Shown: positions 44,393-53,084 of the stretch, in pieces
Numbering within the stretch: the stretch's first letter is position 1
Layout of the letters: each line of letters begins with the position of its first letter
Assembly: GCA_014378195.1 (NCBI GenBank)
Contig: JACMOC010000037.1
Span: forward strand, 1 to 64,000
DNA: 64,000 nucleotides
Reading direction: 5' to 3'
DNA from: Oligoflexus sp.
Lineage (GTDB): Bacteria; Bdellovibrionota_B; Oligoflexia; Oligoflexales; Oligoflexaceae
The notes under the pieces: model-generated
Told to the model about the DNA's origin: nothing
Seen by the model: only the letters and a program-made list of their open reading frames with translations
Databases searched by the model: none
Made by a program: the position numbers and the translations under genes

Positions 44393-44484
44393 AGCACCCT
44401 CATGAAGTCGTAGAGATGATCCTAGCTTTTATAAGTTTAGCGGCACCTCCGCCCCTCGAAAAGCCAGCCAAATCCTTGACAGTC

Positions 44485-46932
44485 TTAGGTGAGAGAGACT
44501 TGCAATTCTTGCCCAACAGCTTTCACATGAGCGGTTTTTTCAGTGTCGCGGCGATCCTGAATCAAGAGGCTAGAAATAGGATTTTCTACCATTTCCTCAA
44601 GTTTTCGTTTGAGAGGCCGCGCCCCAAAATGGGACGTATCGATCAGATCCACCAAGATCTTGCGGGCGTCTTCAGGGAAATTGAGAACGACCTTCAGTTT
44701 TTTCAACCGTGACGCTAGGTCTTTGATCATGATATCCGCGATTTTTCCGAATTGAGTTTTGTCCAGGCGATTGAAAATAATGATTTCATCGAGTCGGTTA
44801 ATGAACTCGGGACGGAGATAGTTCTTAACAATTTTCAAAACTTCTTTAGCCGAATCGTCCTGCGACCAGTCGTTTACCTGGACACCAATACCAATTGGGG
44901 CACGCCGGTCAGAAAGGACTTCAGATCCGAGATTGGACGTTCCGATGATAATACAATTGGCGAAGCTTACGCGTTGGCCCTCGGCATCCGTCACCCACCC
45001 CTCATCGAGGATCTGCAGGAGTATATTAAATACATCCGGATGTGCTTTCTCGAATTCATCAAAGAGAACAACAGAGTACGGCTGCCTTTTGACCTTTTCC
45101 GTCAACTGTCCACCCTCGCCATAGCCCACATAGCCGGGAGGCGACCCGATGAGTTTACTAACTTCGTGCTTTTGCATGTACTCCGACATGTCGATGCGAA
45201 TAATGCGGTTTGGATCATCAAGCACTTCAGCTGCGATGGCTTTGGCGAGTTCTGTTTTGCCGACCCCGGTTGGTCCTAAAAATAGAAACGAGGCGATTGG
45301 AACATTGGGGCGTCTAAGGCCCGCTCGATTGCGGCGAATGGCATTGGCAATAGATTTGATCGCATGATCCTGTCCGATCACGCGTTTGGCTAGGTGATCT
45401 TCGAGCTGAATGAGTTTGTCGGCCTCGGTGGCAATCATTTTACGAAGGGGAATGCCCGTTTTCTGGCTTACAACAGCGGCTATGGCCTCGCGATCCACAC
45501 GGTGGTCCACGCTACCCTGCTGTTCGAGATAGGCCTGACGCGAGGCTTTCAGCTCGTCTTCGAGTTGGGCCAATTCCATCTGGTAGCGGGCCATGAGTTC
45601 AAAATCCTGCTCGTTGAAAGACTTGGATTTTTTCTCGATGAGATCCTGACGACGTTTTTCCTCGCGGCGCATCTCGGGCGGCGTATAGATCGCTTTTAAG
45701 TGGGCGATCGCTCCGGCTTCGTCCATAAGATCGATAGCTTTGTCGGGCAAACAGCGATCGGGAATATAGCGAGCTGACATCTCTGCGGCAGCGACTAAAG
45801 CGTCGTGCGTATATTGTATCGCATGATGCTGTTCATACTTGGCTTTTATACCTTCGAGAATCTGAATAGTGTCCTCTACACTCGGCTCTTCGATCCGTAC
45901 GGCTTCAAAACGCCGGGCCAACGCTTTATCGGATTCAATGTATTGTTTGTACTCACGATTTGTTGTGGCGCCAATGCACTGAAGCTGTCCACGCGCGAGG
46001 GCAGGTTTGAGCATGTTGGAGGCATCAAGCGCACCCGATGCACGACCAGCTCCCACGACAGTATGAATTTCATCAATGAATAAAATGATGGAACCAGCCG
46101 AGGCGATCACTTCATCTCGAATATTTTTAAGGCGCTCTTCAAACTCACCTTGCATTTTTGCGCCTGCTAAAAGAGTCGCAATTTCCAAAGAAATGATACG
46201 TTTATTCAACAAATACTCCGGGGCGTCCGCAGCAGCGATGCGGTTCGCAAGACCTTCGGCAATGACGGTTTTCCCGACACCGGGTTCGCCCACGAGTAGA
46301 GGATTGTTCTTTTTCCGACGGGACAGGATCTGGATCACGCGTTCGATCTCCGCGTCACGTCCAATGACCGGATCAAGCTCACCCTTCCGAGCAAGAGCGG
46401 TGAGGTCTACGGTGTATTCCTGAAGAGCGCTCTGACGGGATTCTTCCTCGCGATCAATAATTTTGTGATTGCCGCGAATCTGATCGAGGGCGCGCGAGCA
46501 TTCTTCGTAGTGTAGTCCAACATCATCCAAGAGCTTAAAATTGCCAGGTACGCTACGATCAAAACAGGCCAAAAATAAAGTACCTGTCGAAATAAAAGAG
46601 TCGCCGAGCCGCCTTCGTTCACGATCGGCCGCTTCAAAAAGGTTCTCAACATCTTTGGTCATACGGACTTGACCGACCTGACCTTGCTGGAACGGAGGCA
46701 TTTCACTGATAAGGACAAGGGCTCTGTCCACAATCTGAGCACGGATTTCGCCAGCATCTTTATCGAGTTCATTCAGAATGCGGGTCACAACAGAATCTTT
46801 TTGATCGATAAGGGCAATTAATATGCCTTCAGAGCCAACGACCGATTTTTTCTGGTTAGCATATTCCATGAGTGCTGCCTGCAGCGCCTCGGTAACTTTG
46901 ACGGTCGAAATTTTTAAGAGTCGCTGAACCAT
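44485..46932 (-). CDS. clpC: ATP-dependent Clp protease ATPase subunit ClpC
   Basis: 815 residues. The N-terminal Clp-N repeats (1-140) are followed by AAA+ domain 1 with Walker A GEPGVGKT and Walker B IILFIDEIH, a short middle region with a UVR-like stretch (SFNEQDFELMARYQMELAQLEDEL), and AAA+ domain 2 with GPTGVGKTELAKA, VVLFDEFEKAH and sensor motif NRLDEIIIF. The middle region is short, unlike the long coiled-coil M domain of ClpB, which supports ClpC. It unfolds substrates, usually for ClpP; no clpP is in the window and a classical ClpP-docking loop was not confirmed. It is the only gene of its unit. Confidence 0.88.
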   Translation of the reverse strand: MVQRLLKISTVKVTEALQAALMEYANQKKSVVGSEGILIALIDQKDSVVTRILNELDKDAGEIRAQIVDRALVLISEMPPFQQGQVGQVRMTKDVENLFEAADRERRRLGDSFISTGTLFLACFDRSVPGNFKLLDDVGLHYEECSRALDQIRGNHKIIDREEESRQSALQEYTVDLTALARKGELDPVIGRDAEIERVIQILSRRKKNNPLLVGEPGVGKTVIAEGLANRIAAADAPEYLLNKRIISLEIATLLAGAKMQGEFEERLKNIRDEVIASAGSIILFIDEIHTVVGAGRASGALDASNMLKPALARGQLQCIGATTNREYKQYIESDKALARRFEAVRIEEPSVEDTIQILEGIKAKYEQHHAIQYTHDALVAAAEMSARYIPDRCLPDKAIDLMDEAGAIAHLKAIYTPPEMRREEKRRQDLIEKKSKSFNEQDFELMARYQMELAQLEDELKASRQAYLEQQGSVDHRVDREAIAAVVSQKTGIPLRKMIATEADKLIQLEDHLAKRVIGQDHAIKSIANAIRRNRAGLRRPNVPIASFLFLGPTGVGKTELAKAIAAEVLDDPNRIIRIDMSEYMQKHEVSKLIGSPPGYVGYGEGGQLTEKVKRQPYSVVLFDEFEKAHPDVFNILLQILDEGWVTDAEGQRVSFANCIIIGTSNLGSEVLSDRRAPIGIGVQVNDWSQDDSAKEVLKIVKNYLRPEFINRLDEIIIFNRLDKTQFGKIADIMIKDLASRLKKLKVVLNFPEDARKILVDLIDTSHFGARPLKRKLEEMVENPISSLLIQDRRDTEKTAHVKAVGQELQVSLT

Positions 46933-47060
46933 TGGAGCCTCCCGGGAATGAATCGCGCCCGGTGTTCATTGTGGCAAGATTCGGGAGATAGTCTATACCT
47001 ATTCTCCAGGCATTCCGACGGAACCTCTGGTAACAAAAGGGCAATTGCAGGATGGACAGG

Positions 47061-47738
47061 ATGAAGCGAGAAAGCGGACAGCTTTTTAAGGCGGCATTAT
47101 TTGATTTTGATGGTGTCATTGTTCATAGCACACCCATTCACCTTGACGGTTGGGCGCATGCCTATCGCGCTCTTTTTCAAAGGGAGATTGATGTGGACCT
47201 TTTGCAAACTCTGGTCGGTCAGTCAACGGTTGAGATCGGAACGCTCTTAGCGAAGCAAAGCGGAAAACCCGAAGCTCGCTCGGAGCTGACAAGGCACAAG
47301 GCTAAATACGTTTTAGAAAATCTTGCGTCTATACCGCTCATTCCGGGCGTAGGTGAGTTTATAATTCGGCTGACGGCAGCGAGAATTCCTTATGGAATTG
47401 CCAGCAATGCCCCGCGTGCTTTTCTAGAATCGGCGCTTACCAGACATCAACTCCCGCATGCATTTTATCTTGGGCTAGAAGACTATGCACACCCAAAACC
47501 CCATCCCGAGCCCTATTTAAAGGGTGCAAAAAAGCTGAGCTGGGATGAGCACAGCCATCATGAAATTGCTGTCTTTGAAGACAGTGTCCACGGAGTCCAG
47601 TCTGCGCTTAAAGCGGAAATGATTGCGATAGGCGTCTGTTCGCAGCATACGCCCGACATCCTTAAAAAGGCTGGTGCGTTCTACTGTATTGAAGATTTTT
47701 TGGACTATAAATTATTAGAAACACACTTTGCACTTTAA
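47061..47738 (+). CDS. HAD-superfamily hydrolase (beta-phosphoglucomutase-like)
   Basis: 225 residues from ATG 47061 (AGGA 8 bases upstream); ATG 47052 is an equally open alternative. Motif I FDFDGVIVHSTP with Asp nucleophile, motif II IASNAPRAFL, motif III KPHPEPYL and motif IV VFEDSVHGVQSA are all present, the layout of subclass-I HADs with a helical cap such as phosphoglucomutases and phosphoglycolate phosphatases. Substrate is unknown. It converges with the DUF3050 gene, overlapping by four bases at the stops. Confidence 0.88.
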   Translation: MKRESGQLFKAALFDFDGVIVHSTPIHLDGWAHAYRALFQREIDVDLLQTLVGQSTVEIGTLLAKQSGKPEARSELTRHKAKYVLENLASIPLIPGVGEFIIRLTAARIPYGIASNAPRAFLESALTRHQLPHAFYLGLEDYAHPKPHPEPYLKGAKKLSWDEHSHHEIAVFEDSVHGVQSALKAEMIAIGVCSQHTPDILKKAGAFYCIEDFLDYKLLETHFAL

Positions 47739-48562
47739 GAGGCCGAGTCGATCTCTAGTTTTTTAGGGAATTCGAGCGCAACTAATTTTAAATGATTGCG
47801 CGGAGCGGAGGCCTTGGGCGAGATTTGTTTTTCCTCGATGCGTTCGGCGATCTCGTTCCACAGTTCAATGCGAAGGTTCATAATAAGTTCGGCCGCTTTT
47901 TCCGCTTCATCGTTCAATTGAACGTCATCACCACAGAAGAGTTCAACGAGGCGACCCGATGCTGAAAAACCTGGTTTTTTCAGACCTTCGATATGCCGCT
48001 CGAAATAATCGACGAGAGTGTCGGTATTAGGACCGAGATTGCTCAGGTGGACTAAAAAATTGTCGGGGATAAAGGGTTCGCCCTCATAAAAGAGCAGTGC
48101 GGCACGTTCATGCAGGGGACGATCCGCAAAGGAGAGGATGCATCGTGCGTAACGAGCTGCGAGGCTTGGGAAATTTGACTGCTGAAGGCCGACTTGCCAA
48201 CTCTGGCCACCCTCGTGCATATCAAACAAACTCATCGTCGGCGCCATGTCAGCCCCTATCTGGCCCATCGCTTCGAGATAAAGCTCGAGGTGGCTGGAAA
48301 GCGAACCGTCCGCCTGTTCTTCGAACTCTTCTTCTACCATGATCTCGGCGATAAGCTTCTGAGCTTCTTTCTGCGGTTGTGAGGCCAGTGGCTCAATACG
48401 ACCAACCAAATCCTGATAGAGGTTTCTTAAGAGAAATCCATAACCCCAAACACAGAGAACGTGGTGCTCAACAAAAATGCGTAGCGCATTTTCATCTTGA
48501 ACTTGTTTATAAAGTTTATGATTTTCAAGAATCTGGAAATAGCGCTCAGTCATGAAAGACAT
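47735..48562 (-). CDS. DUF3050 family protein (heme-oxygenase-like fold)
   Basis: 275 residues from ATG 48562 with AGGAG 8 bases upstream; the frame extends to 48634 without a good start. The N-terminus LENHKLYKQVQDENALRIFVEHHVLCVWGYGFLLRNL matches the DUF3050 pattern of HPLY..V....LR.FM..HVFAVWDFM. Many acidic and histidine residues (EIMVEEEFEEQADGSLSSHLELYLE) could form a di-metal site as in heme-oxygenase-like oxidases, which is inference. The function of this family is unknown to me. It is followed by a convergent HAD gene. Confidence 0.75.
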   Translation of the reverse strand: MSFMTERYFQILENHKLYKQVQDENALRIFVEHHVLCVWGYGFLLRNLYQDLVGRIEPLASQPQKEAQKLIAEIMVEEEFEEQADGSLSSHLELYLEAMGQIGADMAPTMSLFDMHEGGQSWQVGLQQSNFPSLAARYARCILSFADRPLHERAALLFYEGEPFIPDNFLVHLSNLGPNTDTLVDYFERHIEGLKKPGFSASGRLVELFCGDDVQLNDEAEKAAELIMNLRIELWNEIAERIEEKQISPKASAPRNHLKLVALEFPKKLEIDSAS

Positions 48563-48663
48563 TTTTTGAGCTCCTCCGTGGGCGCGATCTGAGTGTGACT
48601 TTGGGTATAGTGTGATTATACGATAAGCCAGCATGCGCGCCTAGAGAGGCTCAAAAAACCCTG

Positions 48664-49794
48664 TTACTGCCCGAGATTATGCTGATTGATGAGATCACGT
48701 GTGGCGGCGATCACACGGGCCGGACTCACTTGGTCGAAGCACTTGACTTCTTGATCACAGTTCTTTTTCCAACAAGGGGAACAGGCAACGTCGGATTGCA
48801 GCTTCACGCCGCGATCATAAACATCGATCTCCTGGATGCAACTTACTCCAAACCAGGCAATGACAGCTTTTTTGAGTCCTAAAGCAATATGAAGCCCGAG
48901 AGAGCAGCCGGACAGCACAAGCTCTGTCGTATCCATCCACAAAACACCCGAGCGCAATCCATCGGTTGTCGGCGTGTTGATGACGTAAGGATCGTCCGCG
49001 AAAAACTCTTTCATCGCTTTTTGCCGTTCCGTATCCTCGGGACCGCCTAATAGCGCAATGCCCCACTCCGGGAAATTTTTACGCCATTCACTGATCGTTT
49101 CGATCGCCCTTTGAACGGTAAATTTCTTGTAAGGGAAAAGCAGGGAACAACCGGTGTTATACCCTATAAGGCCTTTTGCGGCCGGTGGCATAATAGCCGC
49201 TTTCCGGCGGGCTACTTCCGATTTTTCACTCGGGCTCAGTTCAAGGATATAGGGATCACGTTCCCATTTAAGAGCCATGGATTCCGTGATTTGCTGCGTT
49301 TCAGCTTTTTGATTGATAAAAAATTTGAGTTCGTCGTTGAGCCCGATATCATACTGATAAGCGGCTTCCGGATTGAGTGGAACGATGACGCCGTGGGGAT
49401 CGAGACCAAAGCCCCTTTTCTCCTTGGAGAGGATCAATTCCGCAAGGGCTCCGGCCTCAAGCGATTTATCGACAGCAAAAAGCACGTCGAACTTCAGGTG
49501 GCGAATCGTATTAGTCTGAGTTGTGTCGGCTAAAAGGATGCGATCGATATAAGGATTGTTGTCGAGCAGAGCTTTGGTGTTTTTGAGAGTTATCCATGTA
49601 ATGTGAGCGTTTGGATAGGCTCTCTTAATCGCCGGCAGTAAGCAGGTCGAACGAAGAACCGCACCCATAGCCTCGAGGCTGAGCAAACATATACGTTCGA
49701 CGACCGGATCGTAATGGGGACAAGCATCGCAACTGCGCTTGTACTGGCAAGGCTTATAACCGTTGAACTGGCGACAGTCGAATTTGTATCCCAT
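48664..49794 (-). CDS. Glycosyltransferase family 9 protein with N-terminal Cys cluster
   Basis: 376 residues from ATG 49794; a GTG at 49830 would add 12 residues. GT9 enzymes (heptosyltransferases of LPS core) are recognised by SLEAMGAVLRSTCLLPAIKR, AHITWITL, FDVLFAVDKSLEAGAL, KGLIGYNTGCSLLFPYK and WGIALLGGPEDTERQK. The usual C-terminal CSPCWKKNC....CF motif is present. The first 25 residues carry four extra cysteines (Cys7, Cys16, Cys22, Cys25), a possible metal or Fe-S site not present in classical WaaC/WaaF. The acceptor sugar is unknown. The gene stands alone, divergent from the LD-carboxypeptidase gene. Confidence 0.85.
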   Translation of the reverse strand: MGYKFDCRQFNGYKPCQYKRSCDACPHYDPVVERICLLSLEAMGAVLRSTCLLPAIKRAYPNAHITWITLKNTKALLDNNPYIDRILLADTTQTNTIRHLKFDVLFAVDKSLEAGALAELILSKEKRGFGLDPHGVIVPLNPEAAYQYDIGLNDELKFFINQKAETQQITESMALKWERDPYILELSPSEKSEVARRKAAIMPPAAKGLIGYNTGCSLLFPYKKFTVQRAIETISEWRKNFPEWGIALLGGPEDTERQKAMKEFFADDPYVINTPTTDGLRSGVLWMDTTELVLSGCSLGLHIALGLKKAVIAWFGVSCIQEIDVYDRGVKLQSDVACSPCWKKNCDQEVKCFDQVSPARVIAATRDLINQHNLGQ

Positions 49795-49853
49795 AATCCC
49801 TACCCGGCTGCTATAGTTGAAAAAACACACCCACTTGATGCGCGTGGACGGCT

Positions 49854-50756
49854 ATGCTGCAAAAATCCAAAACTCATATTCGAATTATAAGCCCAGCGGG
49901 CCGTTTCGATAGCAACCTACTTTTGTCCCGTATTGCCGAGCTCGAAAAAGAGTTCCACGTCAGCTATCATAAACTCGAATCAGATCCAAGCTGGCCTTTC
50001 ACCGCTGGCACGATCGAAGCGCGAGTCACACAACTCAAAGATGCGCTTCTAGCCCCCGACATCGATGTCATCCTTTGCGCGCGAGGCGGTTACGGTGTCA
50101 GTGACCTGCTGCCTCACCTGCCCTGGAAAGAGCTTAAATTCGTCAAACCTAAGCTTCTCATAGGATTTTCAGATATCTCCGCTCTCCATTCAGCCCTTTA
50201 TTGCCAGCTGGATTGGCCCTGCGTCCACGGGCCTATGCCCGGCACCGGGCTTTGGCAAAAAAATGACCCGTGCGATATCGAGGCTCTTATCGCTGTTATG
50301 AAAGGCTCGTCTCAACCGATAAGCATCAGAATCAACTGCTTAAATCAGGCACTGCCTCTGCCTTCCGATGGGTGGTCATATGGCGGATGCCTGTCGGTCC
50401 TTACGAATCTGCTCGGTACATCCTACTTCCCAAAGACCTTATTTGGTTCCATCCTTTTCTGGGAAGATGTAGGGGAACACCCCGGCCGCATCCTGAGATT
50501 TATTAATCAATGGACTCAGAGCCGCGCCCTCTCTGGCGTCAAAGGCATAGTGCTTGGACGCTTCGCTGACTGTGTAGTCCCAGACATCTGTGATGAGGCG
50601 ATGCTTAAAAACGAAATCGCCAAGCGTTTTACGATCCCGGTTTGGTCCTCAGAACTTTTTGGTCACTGCGCTCCGAATTGGCCGTTGCCAGTCGGGCTGC
50701 CCATACAGATCGACAATGGGACTCTACGTTGGAACCTTCCGCCCCGCACGCAATAG
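49854..50756 (+). CDS. ldcA: LD-carboxypeptidase (LdcA, peptidase S66)
   Basis: 300 residues, normal length. S66 enzymes remove the terminal D-Ala from the murein tetrapeptide in the cytoplasm. Motifs: ARGGYGVSDLLP, the nucleophile in IGFSDISALHSALY, FWEDVGEHPGRILRF (catalytic Glu) and SSELFGHCAPNWPLPVG (catalytic His). No signal peptide, as expected. It sits 11 bases in front of mpl, which would ligate the tripeptide product back to UDP-MurNAc, so the pair forms a murein-recycling unit. Confidence 0.9.
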   Translation: MLQKSKTHIRIISPAGRFDSNLLLSRIAELEKEFHVSYHKLESDPSWPFTAGTIEARVTQLKDALLAPDIDVILCARGGYGVSDLLPHLPWKELKFVKPKLLIGFSDISALHSALYCQLDWPCVHGPMPGTGLWQKNDPCDIEALIAVMKGSSQPISIRINCLNQALPLPSDGWSYGGCLSVLTNLLGTSYFPKTLFGSILFWEDVGEHPGRILRFINQWTQSRALSGVKGIVLGRFADCVVPDICDEAMLKNEIAKRFTIPVWSSELFGHCAPNWPLPVGLPIQIDNGTLRWNLPPRTQ

Positions 50757-50767
50757 GAGATCTAGTC

Positions 50768-52249
50768 ATGCAAACTACGACAAAGACTGAACTGAAAAAA
50801 GGCGATCGCGTTTATTTTATGGGCATTGGAGGCACAGGAATGGCCTCCGTTGCAGGACTCGCTCAGGAAGCGGGTTATGAGGTTTCAGGAAGCGATATGA
50901 ACCTTTATCCGCCGATGTCAACGATGCTCGACACGCTCGGCATTACGGTGCATTCCCCTTACGACCCCAAAAACCTCGACGTTGCTAAACCGAAACTTGT
51001 GGTCGTGGCCAATGCCTTGTCCCGAAACCATGTAGAACTCGAAGCCCTGCTCAAGTCCGATATTCCTTATACAAGTTTTCCTGCATTTCTTGGCGATCAT
51101 TTTCTGGAAAAACGCAAAACCATCGTCGTGTCGGGGACTCATGGGAAAACGACGACGACTTCGATCCTCACCTTTATCCTTTTGCAACTCGGTTGGGATC
51201 CCGGGTATCTGATCGGCGGAATCCCCCGCGACCTCCCTCAGAGTTTTTCATTAGGAAAAGGCCCGCTATTTGCCATCGAAGGTGACGAGTACGATACTGC
51301 CTTTTTTGATAAAAACTCGAAGTTTCTGCACTATCGTCCGAAATATCTGATCCTTAACAATATCGAATTCGATCATGCTGATATCTTCAAAGATCTTGCT
51401 GCCATCGAAAAGCAGTTCACCGACCTCATTCACCTTATGGCCGATAAAAAAGCCATTATCGCCAACGTCGATGACCCTGGCGTTGAAAAGCTTTTGGAGC
51501 AGCTTAAGATCCGCGACCAGGTTACGGCCGTTGCAACCAAAGGCTCGACTTCTAATGCCCATGTGAAGCTTCTCAGCCTCGATGCCCCTAAATCCGGGGA
51601 GAAATACTGGAAGCTCAAAATTCAGCTTGCTGACGGGCAAATTGCAGCCCTTAACACGACCTTGGCAGGTCCTCATAACGCAGCCAATATCTGCGAAGTC
51701 CTAGCCTGTATCTGGCAGGTCTATAAAGCAGGTGACGCCCCCGATTTTCCGCTTCAGAAGATTGCTCAGGCGATCGAGCAGTTCCAAGGAGTCCAGCGCC
51801 GCCTCGACAAGCTATCGAGCGTAGGGGATATCGAAGTTTTTGAAGACTTCGCTCACCATCCTACCGCTGTCAAAGTTGTCATCGAGTCGATGCGCGCTCT
51901 TTATCCCGAACGGCGTCTCCTGGTCGCATTTGAACCAAAAAATGCCACCAGTCGACGGAGTGTCTTTATGAAGGAGTTTGCAAAGTCACTTGCTCTCGCC
52001 GATCGAGTCTTCATTGGCGCATGTTCGGTTGATCAAAGAATACCGAGTGATGAACGCATGAATACTGGCGAAATGGCACGCATGATCGGTGCCGGAGCGA
52101 CAGCCTATGACGACAATGAGACATTGCTGACTTCCCTGTTAGCTGCGGCTAAGTCGCACGATACGATTCTTTTCATGTCCAGCGGTAGCTTTTCTGGCAT
52201 CCAATATCGCATAGGTGACCGACTTTCTGCCCAAATTAACGGCGTTTGA
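50768..52249 (+). CDS. mpl: UDP-N-acetylmuramate:L-alanyl-gamma-D-glutamyl-meso-diaminopimelate ligase
   Basis: 493 residues from ATG 50768 with AGGAGA upstream; the frame extends back to 50642 inside ldcA. Mpl is a Mur ligase that reattaches recycled tripeptide to UDP-MurNAc. It has YFMGIGGTGMAS, VSGTHGKTTTTS (ATP loop), and the Mpl-typical EGDEYDTAFFDKNSKFLHYR followed by IEFDHADIF. The C-terminal domain has EDFAHHPTAV and FEPKNATSRR. Length exceeds the 450 of E. coli Mpl. MurC is the only serious alternative; the DTAFFDK motif favours Mpl. Confidence 0.94.
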   Translation: MQTTTKTELKKGDRVYFMGIGGTGMASVAGLAQEAGYEVSGSDMNLYPPMSTMLDTLGITVHSPYDPKNLDVAKPKLVVVANALSRNHVELEALLKSDIPYTSFPAFLGDHFLEKRKTIVVSGTHGKTTTTSILTFILLQLGWDPGYLIGGIPRDLPQSFSLGKGPLFAIEGDEYDTAFFDKNSKFLHYRPKYLILNNIEFDHADIFKDLAAIEKQFTDLIHLMADKKAIIANVDDPGVEKLLEQLKIRDQVTAVATKGSTSNAHVKLLSLDAPKSGEKYWKLKIQLADGQIAALNTTLAGPHNAANICEVLACIWQVYKAGDAPDFPLQKIAQAIEQFQGVQRRLDKLSSVGDIEVFEDFAHHPTAVKVVIESMRALYPERRLLVAFEPKNATSRRSVFMKEFAKSLALADRVFIGACSVDQRIPSDERMNTGEMARMIGAGATAYDDNETLLTSLLAAAKSHDTILFMSSGSFSGIQYRIGDRLSAQINGV

Positions 52250-52292
52250 GGGTTGAAACGACTGGCTCGCGGTGCATACAGCAGAAAGAGTG

Positions 52293-52320
52293 GGTACAAA
52301 ACGGAGTTGCTTTTTGTACC
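52293..52320. repeat. 9-bp inverted repeat downstream of mpl
   Basis: GGTACAAAA (52293-52301) and TTTTGTACC (52312-52320) are perfect reverse complements around a 10-base loop, 44 bases past the mpl stop and 70 bases before the Pal-like gene. No T-run follows on the plus strand, so it is either a weak terminator or a regulatory site of pal. Confidence 0.4.
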
Positions 52321-52389
52321 TATTCATGATTACGATCGCACTTCGTTGTATCGGATCTATGTTCGATAATACTCTCAGGAGAAGACAGG

Positions 52390-52890
52390 ATGATCTTTCA
52401 ATCGCGCAAAACTTTGGCTGCAGTTGCTGTAGCTCTGAGCATGGGCCTCGTGGCTTGTTCTAATGACGAGAAAAAAGCAGAAGAAGCGGTAACTCCAGCT
52501 CCTGCAGAGCAACCAGCTACGCCTCCAGAAGCACCAGCTGCTCCTTCGACTGCTGAAGTAACTGCACCAGTTTACTTTGCTTTTGATGACTACTCTTTGG
52601 ACAGCGCTTCGCAAGGTCAGCTTAACAAGCTGAACGAATACCTCAAAGCAAACGGCAAAGCCGTTGTGCAAATCGAAGGTCACACTGACCAACGCGGTTC
52701 AGTTGAGTACAACTTGGCTCTTGGCCAACGTCGTGCTCAATCTGCGAAAAACTACCTTGTACAATTGGGCACAGACGCGAGCCGTCTCCCAACAATCAGC
52801 TACGGCGAAGAGCGCCCAGCGGTTGAAGGTAACGACGAATCTGCATGGGCAAAAAACCGCCGTGACGAATTCGTTCTTTCTAACCCGTAA
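52390..52890 (+). CDS. pal: Peptidoglycan-associated lipoprotein (Pal-like, OmpA C-terminal domain)
   Basis: 166 residues. Lipobox GLVAC at about 19-23 after a hydrophobic signal; then an Ala/Pro/Glu linker (about 28-58). The OmpA-like domain has VYFAFDDYSLDSASQGQLNKL, VQIEGHTDQRGSVEYNLALG, RRAQSAKNYLV and the C-terminal NRRDEFVL. These residues bind diaminopimelate in the wall, anchoring the outer membrane. The tol genes are not in the window, so Pal rather than other OmpA lipoproteins is inferred from size and motif. GAGAAGACAGG precedes the ATG. A good terminator follows. Confidence 0.85.
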   Translation: MIFQSRKTLAAVAVALSMGLVACSNDEKKAEEAVTPAPAEQPATPPEAPAAPSTAEVTAPVYFAFDDYSLDSASQGQLNKLNEYLKANGKAVVQIEGHTDQRGSVEYNLALGQRRAQSAKNYLVQLGTDASRLPTISYGEERPAVEGNDESAWAKNRRDEFVLSNP

Positions 52891-52902
52891 GTTATTTTAT
52901 GA

Positions 52903-52933
52903 AGCCTCAGACTCATCCGGGTCTGAGGTTTTG
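52903..52933 (+). terminator. Rho-independent terminator after the pal-like gene
   Basis: CCTCAGAC (52905-52912) pairs perfectly with GTCTGAGG (52921-52928), followed by TTTTG. It lies 15 bases past the stop codon. Confidence 0.8.
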
Positions 52934-53084
52934 TAATTTCTGCTAAAAAACTTCCAAATTTCCCTGCAGAACAGCCCCTCATTGCGTTCTTCCCTTTCCC
53001 GAGCTAACATTCCCAATTCATTGCGTCAGCTATCCTGGCTCTTATGAGTCATCGATTTACATTTTTTCTGTGGAGGCATCCATT

